This document shows positions 22,536 to 32,200 of a stretch of 62,586 bases of DNA, in pieces. The stretch lies in assembly GCA_018712245.1 (NCBI GenBank), contig DVHE01000057.1, positions 1 through 62,586 of the forward strand. Direction: 5' to 3'. The number at the start of each line of letters is the position of its first letter. Positions within the stretch are counted from its first letter, which is position 1. The DNA comes from Candidatus Avoscillospira avicola (lineage in GTDB: Bacteria > Bacillota > Clostridia > Oscillospirales > Oscillospiraceae). The notes under the pieces were generated by a model. The model had not been told where the DNA came from. It searched no databases and saw only the letters and a program-made list of their open reading frames with translations. A program made the position numbers and the translations under genes.

Positions 22536-22564
22536 ATTATACGCTTCGCTGGCAGAAATAGCAA
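22536..22564 (-). promoter_or_regulatory. Promoter of the hydrogenase operon
   Basis: Minus-strand TTGCTA (22559-22564), 17-bp spacer, TATAAT (22536-22541). The surrounding ~100 bp is very AT-rich for this genome. Confidence 0.78.
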
Positions 22565-22631
22565 TGGAAAAATATAAATTCCTTCGGAAATTTCTCGAAA
22601 ATTTTTGATGCTTGGAAGAAAGTGGGCGGCT

Positions 22632-22660
22632 TTGACGGGCCGAAGCCGGTATGGTATAAT
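22632..22660 (+). promoter_or_regulatory. Promoter of rsmA
   Basis: TTGACG (22632-22637), 17-bp spacer, TATAAT (22655-22660). It implies an unusually long leader of about 200 nt before rsmA, which holds only the hairpin at 22762-22780. Confidence 0.85.
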
Positions 22661-22761
22661 AGCTGCAAAGCAGCGATTATACTGAAAAATTCAAGTCCTT
22701 TTTCTCCCCCTTGACGGGGCAACCGAAAAACTGGTATCAGCATTGTGCTGCAAGACCGTAG

Positions 22762-22780
22762 GGGCGCGCATTGCGCGTCC
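22762..22780. repeat. REP-like GC hairpin in the rsmA leader
   Basis: GTAGGGGCGCGCATTGCGCGTCC: the segment GGGCGCGC pairs with GCGCGTCC (one G-U) around a short ATT loop. It resembles the short GTAGGGGCG-type dispersed repeats found in clostridial genomes, but only this copy was noticed in the window. Confidence 0.4.
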
Positions 22781-22871
22781 GCTTGTTTACTGATGCCGGA
22801 GTGTTTTCGCTGAACGTACTCGCCCCGGCGGAAGATACCCATTCATTCTAAACGACAAAGGAGCGCATTGC

Positions 22872-23717
22872 ATGGACCCGTGTAATATCCACGAGATCAA
22901 GGACGTGCTGGGACGGCACGGCTTTCATTTCTCCAAGGCCAAGGGCCAGAATTTCCTGATTCAGTCCTGGGTGCCGGAGCGGATCGCCCGGGAGGCCGGG
23001 GTGGAGGCCGACTGCGGCGTCCTGGAGGTGGGGCCCGGCGTGGGGCCGCTGACGGATCAGCTGACCCGGCGAGCCGGGAAGGTCCTGGCCGTGGAAGTGG
23101 ACACGCGGCTCCGGCCCGTGCTGGCCGAGACTCTGGGCCGGCGGGACAACCTGGAGATCCTCTTTGGCGACATCCTGAAACAGGACATCCCGGCGCTGGT
23201 GCGCGATCGCTTTCCGAATCTCCGGCCCAAGGCCTGCGCCAACCTTCCTTATTATATTACCTCGGACATTCTGGCCGCCTTGCTGGAGGCCAGGTGCTTT
23301 GAAAGCGTGACGGTCATGGTGCAGAAGGAGGTGGCGGAGCGGATCTGCGCCGCCCCCGGCGCGGCGGACTACGGCGCGTTTTCGGTGTTCTGCCAGTACC
23401 ACGCCCAGCCGGAGATTCTCTTTGACGTGCCGCCCTCCTGCTTCCTGCCGCAGCCCAAGGTCACGTCGTCGGTGCTGCACTTAAAAGTGCGCAGCGAGCC
23501 GCCGGCAGAGGTGACCGACGAGGCCTTTTTCTTCCGGGTGGTCCGGGCCAGCTTCGCCCAGCGGCGTAAGACCCTGGTCAACGGCCTGGGAGCACTGGGG
23601 ATTCCCAAGGCGCAGTTGATCGCGGCCGTCGCGGCCTGCGGCCTGCCGGAGAACGTCCGGGGCGAGACGCTGTCCATCCCGCAGTTTGCCGCCCTGGCCG
23701 CCCGGCTGGCGCGTTGA
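22872..23717 (+). CDS. rsmA: 16S rRNA dimethyladenosine transferase
   Basis: KsgA/RsmA dimethylates the two adjacent adenines in the 16S rRNA helix 45 loop. 281 residues. The SAM-binding GQNFL and VLEVGPGVGPLT motifs and the catalytic NLPYYITS motif are present, and the C-terminal helical domain (FAQRRKTLVNGL) is typical. The ATG at 22872 has AAGGAG eight bases upstream. It appears monocistronic. Confidence 0.97.
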   Translation: MDPCNIHEIKDVLGRHGFHFSKAKGQNFLIQSWVPERIAREAGVEADCGVLEVGPGVGPLTDQLTRRAGKVLAVEVDTRLRPVLAETLGRRDNLEILFGDILKQDIPALVRDRFPNLRPKACANLPYYITSDILAALLEARCFESVTVMVQKEVAERICAAPGAADYGAFSVFCQYHAQPEILFDVPPSCFLPQPKVTSSVLHLKVRSEPPAEVTDEAFFFRVVRASFAQRRKTLVNGLGALGIPKAQLIAAVAACGLPENVRGETLSIPQFAALAARLAR

Positions 23718-23870
23718 GACCCACCGGTAAAGTATACGAAACGTTGGCCCGGGAACGGGGAAATTCTGCACAAATGCCGAAGAATCAAAAAACTTGTTTG
23801 GTTTGCGTTGGACAATCCCGGCGTCTGCTGGTTGGTTTTGCACAAATTCTCAAAAAACTTCATTTGTCTA

Positions 23871-23899
23871 TTGTAAGTTTTGCGATTATCTAGTAAAAT
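23871..23899 (+). promoter_or_regulatory. Promoter of the BMP lipoprotein gene
   Basis: TTGTAA (23871-23876), 17-bp spacer, TAAAAT (23894-23899). Confidence 0.7.
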
Positions 23900-23976
23900 A
23901 GAGCTAATCTGAAGGCGCCATTCTTCCATGCCGTTTTCGGACGTACAATTTTCACAATGATAGGAGGAAATGAACC

Positions 23977-25338
23977 ATGAAAAAACTGCTTGCGCTGCTG
24001 CTGGCGCTGGTCATGGTTGTGAGCTTGATGGCCTGTGCTTCTGATACCGCCAAGGACACCAGCTCCGATACCAGCACCGATTCCAGCACGACCACCGACG
24101 ACACTGCCACTGACGACGCCGCAGCTGAAGACGATGCTGCCGCCGAAGACGATGCCGCCACTGAAGACGACACCGCTGCCGCCGCCAATACCGATGTGAA
24201 GATCGGCGTGATTCTCGTCCACGACGATAACTCCGGCTATGATATGGCCCACATCGACGGCATCAAAAATGCCTGCGCCGCACTGGGTATAAATTACGAT
24301 ACTAACGTCACCCTTAAGTACAACGTTGCCGAGGATGAGAGCTGCTACGACGCCGCTGCCGACCTGGCTGACGCCGGCTGCCAGATCATCTTCTCCGACT
24401 CCTACGGCCACCAGACCTACATGGGCCAGGCTGCTTCCGAGTTCCCGGACACCGTCTTTGTTGCCTGCACCGGCGACCTGGCTGCCACCTCCGGTCTGAC
24501 CAACCTGAAGAACATCTTCCCCTACACTTATGAGTCCCGCTACGTCTCCGGCGTCGTCGCCGGCATGAAGCTCAAGGAGCTGATGGACGCCGGCACCGTC
24601 ACCGATCCCTACGTCGGCTATGTGGGTGCGTTCCCCTACGCCGAGGTGGTCTCCGGTTACACTGCTTTCCTGCTGGGCGTCCAGTCCATCGTACCCGAGG
24701 CCCACATGGATGTGCAGTACACCAACTCCTGGTATGATCCCGTCGCTGAGGGCGAGGCTGCCAATGCTCTGATGGGCCGCGGCTGCGTCATCATCGGCCA
24801 GCACGCTGACTCCACCGGCGCTCCCTCTGCGGTGCAGGCCGCTCTGGAGTCCGGCACGGTTGCCTACTCCGTGGGCTACAACATTGATATGCTGTCCGTG
24901 GCGCCCGATGCCGCTCTGACCTCTTCTCAGAACGTCTGGTCCGTCCTCTATAAGGCCACGCTGGAGAAATTCCTGGCCGGCGAGGAAATCCCCACCGACT
25001 ATGCCTGCGGCTACGCTGAAGGCGCGCAGACCATCTCCGCCCTGGGTTCCAGCTGTGCTGAGGGCACCCAGGAGGCTGTGGACGCTGCTTGGGCCGGCCT
25101 GGCTGACGGTTCCCTGCACGTCTTCGACACCAGCAAGTTCACCTGCCAGCCCGCCACCGACGGCTCCTACACTGTGGACGCTGACGGTCATGTGACTCAG
25201 GCCTTCGGCCTCGACTCCAACGGTGACTTCGTCAACGACACCGGCGAGGCCATCAAGGACGGCTACTTCGAAGAGTCTGTGCTGCGCTCCGCGCCGTACT
25301 TCTCCCTGCGGATCGACGGCATCACCGAGCTGAACTAA
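23977..25338 (+). CDS. BMP-family substrate-binding lipoprotein (nucleoside-type)
   Basis: 453 residues. Signal peptide with lipobox LMAC (Cys21), then a ~50-residue Ser/Thr/Asp/Ala/Glu linker ending in three copies of a six-residue repeat (AAAEDD, AAAEDD, AATEDD), then the periplasmic-binding-protein fold typical of BMP/PnrA proteins (VKIGVILVHDDNSGYD; SRYVSGVVAGMKL). BMP proteins of known function bind purine or other nucleosides. An ATPase and two permeases follow, so this is the receptor of that importer. A strong terminator directly after it should make receptor mRNA more abundant than importer mRNA. Confidence 0.93.
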   Translation: MKKLLALLLALVMVVSLMACASDTAKDTSSDTSTDSSTTTDDTATDDAAAEDDAAAEDDAATEDDTAAAANTDVKIGVILVHDDNSGYDMAHIDGIKNACAALGINYDTNVTLKYNVAEDESCYDAAADLADAGCQIIFSDSYGHQTYMGQAASEFPDTVFVACTGDLAATSGLTNLKNIFPYTYESRYVSGVVAGMKLKELMDAGTVTDPYVGYVGAFPYAEVVSGYTAFLLGVQSIVPEAHMDVQYTNSWYDPVAEGEAANALMGRGCVIIGQHADSTGAPSAVQAALESGTVAYSVGYNIDMLSVAPDAALTSSQNVWSVLYKATLEKFLAGEEIPTDYACGYAEGAQTISALGSSCAEGTQEAVDAAWAGLADGSLHVFDTSKFTCQPATDGSYTVDADGHVTQAFGLDSNGDFVNDTGEAIKDGYFEESVLRSAPYFSLRIDGITELN

Positions 25339-25356
25339 TTCCACACAACTTCAATA

Positions 25357-25381
25357 GGGGGGCAGCTTGCCCCCCTTTTTT
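25357..25381 (+). terminator. Terminator/attenuator after the BMP lipoprotein
   Basis: Stem GGGGGGCA/TGCCCCCC with a 3-nt loop followed by TTTTTT. It lies between the receptor gene and the ATPase gene. Confidence 0.9.
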
Positions 25382-25410
25382 GGAATTAAATGCTCCCGGG
25401 GCAGGGCGGG

Positions 25411-25422
25411 GAATACGTATTC
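25411..25422. promoter_or_regulatory. 12-bp perfect palindrome upstream of the ABC ATPase
   Basis: GAATACGTATTC, about 95 bp before the ATPase start and downstream of the terminator. A possible protein-binding site; no second copy was noticed. Confidence 0.3.
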
Positions 25423-25515
25423 TCGGTCCTGCAAGCCCATTTCCAACGAACAGACACAGTACGATAAATCTTCCGGCCAGTGGAACTTCTGTGCCATGAA
25501 GAAAGGGTGATTTTT

Positions 25516-27054
25516 TTGGCAACTGAACTCGCTGTCCAAATGAGAGGCGTGACAAAGACCTTTGGCGCCGTCGTGGCCAACAGCAAGGTAGACCTATCCA
25601 TCTACCGGGGCGAGATTCTCTCGCTGCTGGGGGAGAACGGCAGCGGCAAGACCACACTGATGAATATGCTCTCGGGCATCTACTTCCCCGACGCCGGGGA
25701 AATCCAGGTGGACGGCAGGCCCGTCACCATTCGCTCCCCCAAGGACGCCTTTGATTTGGGCATCGGCATGATCCACCAGCACTTCAAGCTGGTGGACGTC
25801 CTGACTGCCACGGAAAACATCCTTTTGGGCCTCCAGGAGAAGGGGCGGCTGGACTTGAAGGCCGCCGCCGGCAAAATCCAGGAGATCTGCGACAAGTACG
25901 GCTTTGTGGTGGACCCCAACAAGAAAATTTATGATATGTCCGTCTCGGAGAAGCAGACCGTGGAGATCGTCAAGGTCCTCTACCGCGGCGCCAATATCCT
26001 CATTTTGGATGAGCCCACCGCTGTTTTGACGCCTCAGGAGACCCAGAAGCTCTTTGACGTCATGCGCAATATGAAGGCTGACGGCAAGGCCATCGTCATC
26101 ATCACCCACAAGCTCCACGAGGTCATGGAGATTTCCGACCGGGTGGCGGTGCTGTGCAAGGGCGAGTTCATCGGCGACGTGCCCACCGGCGAGACCAACC
26201 CGCAGAAGCTCACCGACATGATGGTGGGCCGGACCGTCAGCCTGAACATCGACCGGCCGGACCCGGTGAACCTGGTCAAGCGGCTGGAGATTCACGATCT
26301 GACGGTGAAGAACATCTACGGCCTAAAGGCGCTGGACCACGTGAGCTTCGAGGTCTACGGCGGCGAGATTTTGGGCATCGCCGGCATCTCCGGCAGCGGC
26401 CAGAAGGAGCTGCTGGAGGCCATCGCCGGCTTGCAGAACGTGGAGGCCGGCAGCTCGGTGCGCTACTATCCCAACGAGACCAGCGAAAATCAGGAGCTGA
26501 TCGGGATGTCGCCCCTGGCCATCCGCCGGGCGGGCGTGCGGCTCTCCTTCGTCCCCGAGGACCGGCTGGGCATGGGCCTGGTGGGCTCCATGGGCATGAC
26601 CGGCAATATGATGCTCCGCAGCTACCGGGAGGGCCTGCCGATCCTTACCAACCGGAAGAAGCCCAAGAAGCTGGCCGAAAGCATCATCGAGCAGCTGGAG
26701 GTGGTGACGCCCGGCGTCAATACCCCGGTGCGGCAGCTCTCCGGCGGTAACGTGCAGAAGGTGCTGGTGGGGCGGGAGATCGCCGCGGCCCCCAAGGTGC
26801 TGATGACGGCCTACGCCGTCCGGGGCCTGGATATCAATACCTCTTACACCATTTATAATTTGCTTACAGAGCAGAAGATGCAGGGCATCGCCGTGGTCTA
26901 CGTGGGCGAGGACCTGGACGTGCTGCTGGAGCTGTGTGACCGCATCCTGGTGCTGTGCGCCGGCCAGGTCAACGGCATCGTGGACGCCCGTACCACCACC
27001 AAGGAAGAGGTCGGCCTCCTGATGACCCACCTCAGGAAGGAGGAGACCGTATGA
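25516..27054 (+). CDS. BMP-type ABC transporter ATP-binding protein (two NBDs)
   Basis: 512 residues with two nucleotide-binding domains, as in RbsA/YufO-type importers. The first has Walker A GENGSGKTT and Walker B ILILDEPTAVL. The second has GISGSGQKELLEA in place of Walker A and LSGGNVQKVLVGRE, but its Walker B region reads VLMTAYAVRGLD, lacking the acidic pair, so it is probably catalytically degenerate. The start is taken as TTG at 25516, preceded by GAAAGGGTG. Its stop overlaps the next start (ATGA). Confidence 0.92.
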   Translation: MATELAVQMRGVTKTFGAVVANSKVDLSIYRGEILSLLGENGSGKTTLMNMLSGIYFPDAGEIQVDGRPVTIRSPKDAFDLGIGMIHQHFKLVDVLTATENILLGLQEKGRLDLKAAAGKIQEICDKYGFVVDPNKKIYDMSVSEKQTVEIVKVLYRGANILILDEPTAVLTPQETQKLFDVMRNMKADGKAIVIITHKLHEVMEISDRVAVLCKGEFIGDVPTGETNPQKLTDMMVGRTVSLNIDRPDPVNLVKRLEIHDLTVKNIYGLKALDHVSFEVYGGEILGIAGISGSGQKELLEAIAGLQNVEAGSSVRYYPNETSENQELIGMSPLAIRRAGVRLSFVPEDRLGMGLVGSMGMTGNMMLRSYREGLPILTNRKKPKKLAESIIEQLEVVTPGVNTPVRQLSGGNVQKVLVGREIAAAPKVLMTAYAVRGLDINTSYTIYNLLTEQKMQGIAVVYVGEDLDVLLELCDRILVLCAGQVNGIVDARTTTKEEVGLLMTHLRKEETV

Positions 27055-28166
27055 AGACCGTCAAAGCCCATCGGGAGCCGCTGGTGCGCATCGTCAAGCG
27101 CGACGGCATCGCCCTGTGGAAGAACTGGCTGATCCGTCTGGCGGCGGTGCTGGTGGCGCTGCTGCTCAGCGGCCTGTTTATCTACGCCGTCACCAAGCTG
27201 AACCCCATTGACGTCTATGTCTCCATGTTCGAGGGCGCCTTCGGCACCAGCCGCCGCATCCGAATCACCATCCGCGACGCGATGATGCTTTTGTGCATCG
27301 GCGTGGGCCTGGCCCCGGCCTTCAAGATGCGCTTTTGGAACATCGGCGCCGAGGGCCAGGTGCTGGTGGGCGGCGTGGCCACCGCCGGCCTGATGATCTA
27401 TCTGGGCCGGGCTGGCACCATGTCCACCCCGATGATGTTGGTGGTCATGGCCCTGGCCAGCATCGTGGCCGGCGCCATCTGGGGCGTGATCCCGGCGGTG
27501 TTCAAGGCCCGCTGGGGCACCAATGAGACGCTTTTCACACTGATGATGAACTATGTGGCCATCCAGATCACTTCGTACTGCGTGGCCCTGTGGGAAAACC
27601 CCTTCGGCTCCAACTCCGTGGGCGTCATCAACCAGCAGACCCGGTCCGGCTGGTTCCCGGAACTTTTCGGGCTGGACATTGGCCTCAACATCCTCTTGGT
27701 GATGATTCTTACCGTGGGTATGTACCTGTACCTGCGCTTTTCCAAGCAGGGCTATGAGATCGCCGTCTTGGGCGAGAGCGAGCGCACCGCCCGCTACGCC
27801 GGCATCAAGCCCGGCCTGGTGTTCATCCGCACCATGGCCATCTCCGGCGCCATCTGCGGCCTGGCCGGCTTCATCGCCGTGTCCGGCGCCAGCCATACCA
27901 TCTCCACTTCCACCTCCGGCGGCCAGGGCTTCACGGCCATCATCGTCGCTTGGCTTGCCAAGTTCAACACCTTCGTGATGCTGCTGATCTCCTTCCTGCT
28001 GGCCTTCCTGGATCGGGGCGCCCAAGAGATCGCCTCCACCTTCAACCTCAACGATTTCGCCAGCGATGTCATCACCGGTATCATCCTCTTCTGCATCATC
28101 GCCAGCGAGTTCTTTATCAACTACCGCATGGTGTTCCGCCACAGGAAGGAGGCCGAGGCCAAATGA
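27051..28166 (+). CDS. BMP-type ABC transporter permease 1
   Basis: 371-residue BPD_transp_2 family permease with about nine hydrophobic segments. The segment FWNIGAEGQVLVGG is the hallmark of YufP/NupB-type nucleoside permeases. It overlaps the ATPase gene by four bases and the second permease by four, so the three importer genes form one coupled transcript. AGGAAGGAGG precedes the ATG at 27051. Confidence 0.94.
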   Translation: MKTVKAHREPLVRIVKRDGIALWKNWLIRLAAVLVALLLSGLFIYAVTKLNPIDVYVSMFEGAFGTSRRIRITIRDAMMLLCIGVGLAPAFKMRFWNIGAEGQVLVGGVATAGLMIYLGRAGTMSTPMMLVVMALASIVAGAIWGVIPAVFKARWGTNETLFTLMMNYVAIQITSYCVALWENPFGSNSVGVINQQTRSGWFPELFGLDIGLNILLVMILTVGMYLYLRFSKQGYEIAVLGESERTARYAGIKPGLVFIRTMAISGAICGLAGFIAVSGASHTISTSTSGGQGFTAIIVAWLAKFNTFVMLLISFLLAFLDRGAQEIASTFNLNDFASDVITGIILFCIIASEFFINYRMVFRHRKEAEAK

Positions 28167-29197
28167 TCAATCTTTTTATTTCCGCCATCGTCTTCGGCAC
28201 CGTCATCCTCTATGGCGCCATGGGCGAGATTCTCACTGAGAAGTCCGGCAACCTGAACCTGGGCGTTCCGGGCATCATGTACCTGGGCGGCATTGCGGGC
28301 CTGGCTGTGGCCTTCGGCTATGAGATGTCCACCCCCAACCCCATCCCCATCGTAGCCCTGCTTTTGAGCTTTGTGGCGGCCTTTGCGGCGGCGGCCCTGG
28401 GCGGCCTGCTCTATAGCTTCCTGACCATCACCCTCCGGGCCAACCAGAACGTCACCGGCCTGACGCTGACCATCTTCGGCAGCGGCGTGGCCAACTTCTT
28501 CGGCGGCGCGCTGAACAACATGGCCGGCGGCGTGGGCCAGATCTCCGTGGCAATTACCTCCGGCGCCTATCGGAGCAGCCTTCCCTGGGCGGCCAACCTG
28601 GGCTGGTTCGGGCAGATCTTCCTGAACCACGGCTTTATGGTGTATCTGGCTCTGGTGCTGGCGGTGCTGATGCACTTCTTCTTCACCAGGAGCCGCATGG
28701 GCCTCAATCTCCGGGCCGTGGGCGAAAATCCCGCCACCGCCGACGCCGCGGGCATCAACGTCACCCGGTATAAGTACCTGGCTACCTGCGTCGGCGCGGG
28801 TATCTCTGGCCTGGGCGGCCTGTACTATACCATGGACTACATCAAGGGCACCTGGGCCAGCGAGGGTACCATCGAGGCCCTGGGCTGGCTGGCCGTGGCT
28901 CTGGTCATCTTCGCCGTGTGGCGCAGCCTCAACGCCATCTGGGGCTCGTACCTCTTCGGCTTCTTGACATGGCTCTATTTCTACGTGCCGCAGATCCGGG
29001 CGCTGCTGATCTCCGCCTTCCATCTGAGCGACGACGCTCTGCAATTCATGGTCCTCACCCGCAGCACCCAGGAGCTTTTCAAGATGCTGCCGTATCTGGT
29101 GACGATCCTGGTGCTGATCGTGGTCAGCCTGCGAAAAAAGCGAGAAAACCAACCGCCGGCCTCTCTGGGCCTGGCCTACTTCCGCGAAGAGCGCTGA
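28163..29197 (+). CDS. BMP-type ABC transporter permease 2
   Basis: 344-residue partner permease of the YufQ/NupC type. It starts MINLFISAIVFGTVILYGAMGEILTEKSG, where GEILTEKSGNLNLG is the family hallmark. About eight to nine transmembrane segments and a basic C-terminal tail. Ends the nucleoside importer operon and is followed after 23 bp by a terminator. Confidence 0.94.
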   Translation: MINLFISAIVFGTVILYGAMGEILTEKSGNLNLGVPGIMYLGGIAGLAVAFGYEMSTPNPIPIVALLLSFVAAFAAAALGGLLYSFLTITLRANQNVTGLTLTIFGSGVANFFGGALNNMAGGVGQISVAITSGAYRSSLPWAANLGWFGQIFLNHGFMVYLALVLAVLMHFFFTRSRMGLNLRAVGENPATADAAGINVTRYKYLATCVGAGISGLGGLYYTMDYIKGTWASEGTIEALGWLAVALVIFAVWRSLNAIWGSYLFGFLTWLYFYVPQIRALLISAFHLSDDALQFMVLTRSTQELFKMLPYLVTILVLIVVSLRKKRENQPPASLGLAYFREER

Positions 29198-29220
29198 GCG
29201 CCTTGCTGCCTGACACAAAA

Positions 29221-29255
29221 CCCCCTTGCTCCCGCGGGAGCAAGGGGGTTTTTGT
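29221..29255. terminator. Bidirectional terminator between convergent operons
   Basis: Stem CCCCCTTGCTCCC/GGAGCAAGGGGG followed by TTTTTG on the plus strand and by GTTTTGTG-like sequence on the minus strand. It lies 24 bp from each flanking stop codon. Confidence 0.9.
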
Positions 29256-29280
29256 TTGGAATGCTGTCGGTGTCGGCGGC

Positions 29281-32200
29281 TTATCCTGGGAGTTGGATGT
29301 GCTCCCGGGTGGTTTGGTCGTACATCCGAATGAGGATGGCTGCCGCTTCGCTGCGGCGAATGGTGCTGGTGCCTTGGAAGGTGCCTTCGCCGTCGGAGCC
29401 GGTGAGGATGCCGGCGCGATAGAAGTCGTAGATTTCTGCGGCGTAGGCGTCGTCCATCTTTACGTCGGGGATGGCGTTCTCGGCCACGGTGTTGATGGCC
29501 GGGTAGCTGTCCAGCGCGCCGTGGAAGATGTGGACGAACTCGCTCCGGGTGACAGCGGCATCCATCTGCGCCTTGGTGCGGGAGCGATAGGCTTCTTCAA
29601 TGATGCCCTGCTCCACGGCGTAGTCCACGTAGGGGTCGTACCAGTGAACAGTACCGTTTTCCAGCTTGCCGCTTTCGCCGTTGGCCTTCAGATGAAGGGC
29701 GGCGGCCAGCTTGATGGTCTGAGCCACGGTGAGGGAGCCGCTGGGCTGATAGCTGGTTTCGGACATTCCGTCGATCAGTCCCTCCTGCCAGGCCAGGTAT
29801 ACGCTCTCATAGTACCAGGCATTTTCCGGGACGTCGGTGAAGGGGAGCGCCGGCGTTTCTTCGGGCTCCGGGTCCGGCTGGGAGGGCCGGGAGGGCCGGA
29901 CAGGCCGCTCCGTTTCGCCGGTCTCCAGCGTCAGGGCGCTGAGGGAGATGTCCTGCTGGGTGCCGCCGTAGACGTAGAGCTTGAGGGTGTAGCCCTGCAG
30001 GCCGCTCCACCCGGTGCGCTGGAAGATGGGCACGGAGAAGGAGCCGGTTTCCGTGATCGGCTCGTCAAAGAGCAGGCATTCCGTCTGACTGTTGCTGGGT
30101 GCGATGGAGAGGTTCCAGGCGGCGCCGGGGGTAAGCCGGTCGACGTCTACGTGCAGCGTCTCCCAGGTGGAGAGATCCTGGGCGGTCTGGCGGGTGAACA
30201 CGGCAGTGTGGTAGTCGTGGGAGGAGAACTGCACCAGCTCTCCGGCGGTGGAAACGGTGGGCAGCTGCAGCTGATCCTGACTGCTGTAGGCCTCAATCTC
30301 CCGGACTGAGACGGTGTCCTGGGACTGGAACTCAAACCGGAGGTAGCGGGCCTCGGTGGGCTCGATGTTCCGGGCGGTGACATCCGAGGCGTTGGGCTGG
30401 GCCATGGCCTTGATCTCTTCCACCGTCATGGAGGCGCCGGCGCCGCCAATGACGGCCAGCTTGAGCAGGACGGTTTTCTTGCCGCTCCAGCCTGTCACCT
30501 TGGCCAGGTCGAAGTTGTAGGTACCGGGGGCCAGCATTTCCGTGCGGGAGAGGAAGTAGTCTCCGGCGCCGTCGTTGAGCATCACATGGAACTTGCTGGC
30601 ATCGCCCAGGGAAGAGACCTTGACCATCAACCGGGGCGTCTCGTCCAGGTCGATTTCCGCATTTCTGGCCACATAGCCGAAGGTGGAGCCGGTGCCGGTG
30701 ATGGTGGCGCCGCCGCCGGGTGCCGCTGTGATCTCTGCGTTTTCCCGGATATTCCACTGGCTCAGGTCTTCAAACTTGTCGTCCACGCTGCCCACCGGGG
30801 TGTTGGTGGCCCGGAGGGCGTCCAGCTGGGCGGTGCTGCCGCTGGGACCCACCACCATCAGCTTGAGGAGGAACGTCTTTTCGCCGCTCCAGCCGGTGCG
30901 ATCCTTGAGGTTGAGCGTGATGGTGCCGGTGTTGCTGATCTCCGACGGGGAGACGAAGTATTCATTCTCGCCGTCGTTTGCCAGCACATGGAGTCGGGCG
31001 CCGTCAGTCAGCTGGGCGATGTCCACCTGGAGGAGGGGCGCCTCGTCGATGTTGTAGGAGACTTCCTTGGCGACAAAGCCGAAGGTAGCCTCGTCCTGGG
31101 TGCGGCGGATGGTGGCCGTCGTGCCGTCGGTGGAGATTTCGGCGTTTTCTGTGGTCTGCTGCCAATCGGTGACGGTTTCAAACTCCTCCTCCAGCGCTGC
31201 GGTGCTTTCGCCGCCGGGTGCCAGAGCCCGCATGGAGGTGACGGTCATGCCGTTGTCCACACCGTAGACGATGAACTTGACATATACCGTAACTTCTCCG
31301 GTGAGAGCTTCGTACCGGGTGAGATCGTAGCGATAGGTGCCGTCCTGGGAGACGGGGCCGGTGGAGGTGAGGAAGTCCTCAAACACGTCGGGGATGCCAA
31401 TCTGCATATGGACTGTGGCACCCGGCGTCATATCGGCCAGGGAGATCTCCAGCGTGGGATAGGCGTCCACATCCAAAGTCAGTTCCTTTTTGACGATGGT
31501 TTCGTTGAACGGATCGCCCGTACAGCGGATATAGGTGCCTTCGCTGTCGGCGGTGACTTCGGCGGAGGTCGACTCGATGATGTCGTCCGTGGTGGTCATG
31601 TCGAACACCAGCGGCGGCAGGGCGGGGGGATCAGTGGGCTCGGACCCTTCCTCGGACAAGGTCACGGTGTCGACGGGCGTCCAGCTCTCGCCGTCCGTGC
31701 TGGCGTAAACCGTCATCGAAGAAGCCTGAGAATCGGTGCCGTGCTTGACGGTGTAGCGGCCCACAGTCTCCACTGCGCCCAGATCCACGTCCAGGGTGGT
31801 GTTGCCCTGGGCGGTAAAGGCGGTGCTGTCCAGGCCGTCGGTGGCTGCCGCAGCGTCTTCGTAGGCGCGGTTCAGGAGCAGGTTTGCGGTGTGAGACAGG
31901 CATTCCAGGCGGCTCAATGTGGCCTGGGCGCCGTCATTGCCCGAGAGGGAAAGGGTCAGGGTGAAATCTGTTTCTCCCTGCCAGCCGGTGTCGGCCAGGG
32001 AGACTTGGTACCGGCCGGCTTCCTCCGCCGTCAGCAGAAGTGAGGTGTCGCTGCCGCGTTCGGCGGTGACGGTGAGGGTCGCGCCGGTGGAAAGGGCAGC
32101 CACGTCCAGCTGTAGAATCGGATAGTCGGTGACGCTGTACCGGAGCTGCCGCGATACCGCCGCGCCGTCTCCGGTCTTCTGGAGAATGGCCTGGGAACCG

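Noticed and set aside
24030-24190. Repeated acid-rich codons considered as a CRISPR or tandem DNA repeat
   Set aside because: They encode an in-frame protein linker with short imperfect 18-bp repeats and no spacers.
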